From Methylococcaceae bacterium UBA1147 (GTDB lineage: Bacteria; Pseudomonadota; Gammaproteobacteria; Methylococcales; UBA1147): a stretch of DNA of 15,372 nucleotides. The position numbers and the translations under genes were made by a program. Of the stretch, positions 15,045 through 15,372 are shown in pieces; the first letter of the stretch is position 1, and the number at the start of each line of letters is the position of its first letter. Under the pieces are notes generated by a model, which saw only the letters and a program-made list of their open reading frames with translations, was not told the DNA's origin and searched no databases. The stretch spans positions 15,050-30,421 of the forward strand of contig DBZZ01000029.1 of assembly GCA_002311315.1 (NCBI GenBank), read 5' to 3'.

Positions 15045-15062
15045 GATTGTCGAAGGACAATC
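15045..15062 (+). other. First hairpin between fwdA and ftr
   Basis: GATTGTC (15045-15051) and GACAATC (15056-15062) form a perfect 7-bp stem closed by GAAG, a GNRA-like tetraloop in form, and extendable by one C-G and one T-G pair. It is followed by a G/T-rich stretch but no T-run. Confidence 0.5.
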
Positions 15063-15080
15063 GGTGTGGTTTTGTGGATG

Positions 15081-15111
15081 CCTTCATCTGATGAAGGGAA
15101 AGCTTTTTCTT
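15081..15111 (+). terminator. Second hairpin between fwdA and ftr, attenuator-like
   Basis: CCTTCAT (15081-15087) and ATGAAGG (15091-15097) pair around a three-base loop; GGAAAG and then CTTTTTCTT follow. This resembles a weak intrinsic terminator or attenuator about 25 bases before the ftr start. Because ftr belongs to the same pathway, partial read-through is more likely than full termination. Confidence 0.42.
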
Positions 15112-15133
15112 CGGAACCTTCCAAAAAAGAAAA

Positions 15134-15372
15134 ATGAAAATACGATCGACTGAAATTACCGATACCTTCGCAGAAGCGTTCAAAATGTCAGCAGCGCGGA
15201 TCATCATTACCGCTGAGAGTGATTACTGGGCAATGGCGGCGGCGCAGTCGATAACCGGGTTCGCGACTTCGGTCATTGGTTGCCGATGCGAAGCAGGAAT
15301 AGAGAAAACGTTGTCTCCAAAGGAAACCCCGGATCAACGACCCGGTGTCAGCGTCCTGCTGTTCGCCAATTC
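15134..15372 (+). CDS. ftr: Formylmethanofuran:tetrahydromethanopterin formyltransferase, N-terminal part (cut by window end)
   Basis: Moves the formyl group between methanofuran and tetrahydromethanopterin; called FhcD in the bacterial Fhc complex. Only 79 complete codons are in the window, and the frame is open to the last base. The N terminus follows archaeal Ftr closely: EITDTFAEAF, then ARIIITAES, WAMAAAQSITGF, TSVIGC, EAGIE, and TPDQRPGVSVLLF, each matching the family at the expected spacing. ATG 15134 is preceded only by an A-rich stretch with a weak AAGA, so translation initiation may be modest. The rest of ftr, and probably subunit C, should lie downstream. Confidence 0.93.
   Translation, partial: MKIRSTEITDTFAEAFKMSAARIIITAESDYWAMAAAQSITGFATSVIGCRCEAGIEKTLSPKETPDQRPGVSVLLFAN

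Overview
The window reads as a chromosomal segment of a gammaproteobacterium. The left half (1-6567) carries a typical core-genome block: ilvI (3' part), ilvH, ilvC, pssA, leuA, a family 4 uracil-DNA glycosylase and rimI, all on the + strand. It makes branched-chain amino acids and phosphatidylserine, repairs uracil in DNA and acetylates a ribosomal protein. The block ends in a strong intrinsic terminator (6601-6646). The order ilvI-ilvH-ilvC-pssA-leuA followed by UDG-rimI, and the E. coli-like numbering of catalytic residues in IlvC and LeuA, are the basis for the taxonomic guess; no ribosomal RNA is present to confirm it.

The stretch 6647-7296 has no convincing gene and separates the core block from a very different one. 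The right half (7297-15372) is a one-carbon redox cluster, also all on +: a 1219-residue multi-cofactor flavoprotein, a 7Fe-type ferredoxin (fdxA), and formylmethanofuran dehydrogenase subunits D, B and A (fwdD, fwdB, fwdA), followed by the start of formylmethanofuran:tetrahydromethanopterin formyltransferase (ftr, cut by the window end). Subunit C (fwdC/fhcC) is expected beyond the window.

The main point is that FwdB here keeps the archaeal [4Fe-4S] cysteines and the catalytic cysteine that binds Mo/W in the archaeal enzymes, and a separate FwdD pterin-binding subunit is present. As I recall, the Fhc complex of methylotrophic bacteria such as Methylobacterium lacks these and only hydrolyses formylmethanofuran to formate. 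This cluster therefore looks like a true redox formylmethanofuran dehydrogenase in a bacterium. The adjacent 1219-residue protein has the cofactor layout of NfnB joined to NfnA (GltD-like with eight N-terminal cysteines for two [4Fe-4S] clusters, then PyrK-like FAD/NAD and [2Fe-2S]), preceded by an unrecognised domain of about 290 residues. A reasonable model is that formyl-methanofuran is interconverted with CO2, and the electrons pass through FdxA to the flavoprotein and on to NAD(P), possibly by flavin-based bifurcation/confurcation. The direction of flow, the metal and the physiological role (methylotrophy, formate or CO2 metabolism) cannot be read from this DNA.

Several RNA-level signals are visible: the strong terminator after rimI, an 11-bp inverted repeat between ilvC and pssA that covers the pssA ribosome-binding region, hairpins on both sides of fdxA, a possible stem in the leader of the 1219-residue gene, and two tandem hairpins between fwdA and ftr. 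No tRNA, rRNA, CRISPR array, insertion sequence or integrase was seen.
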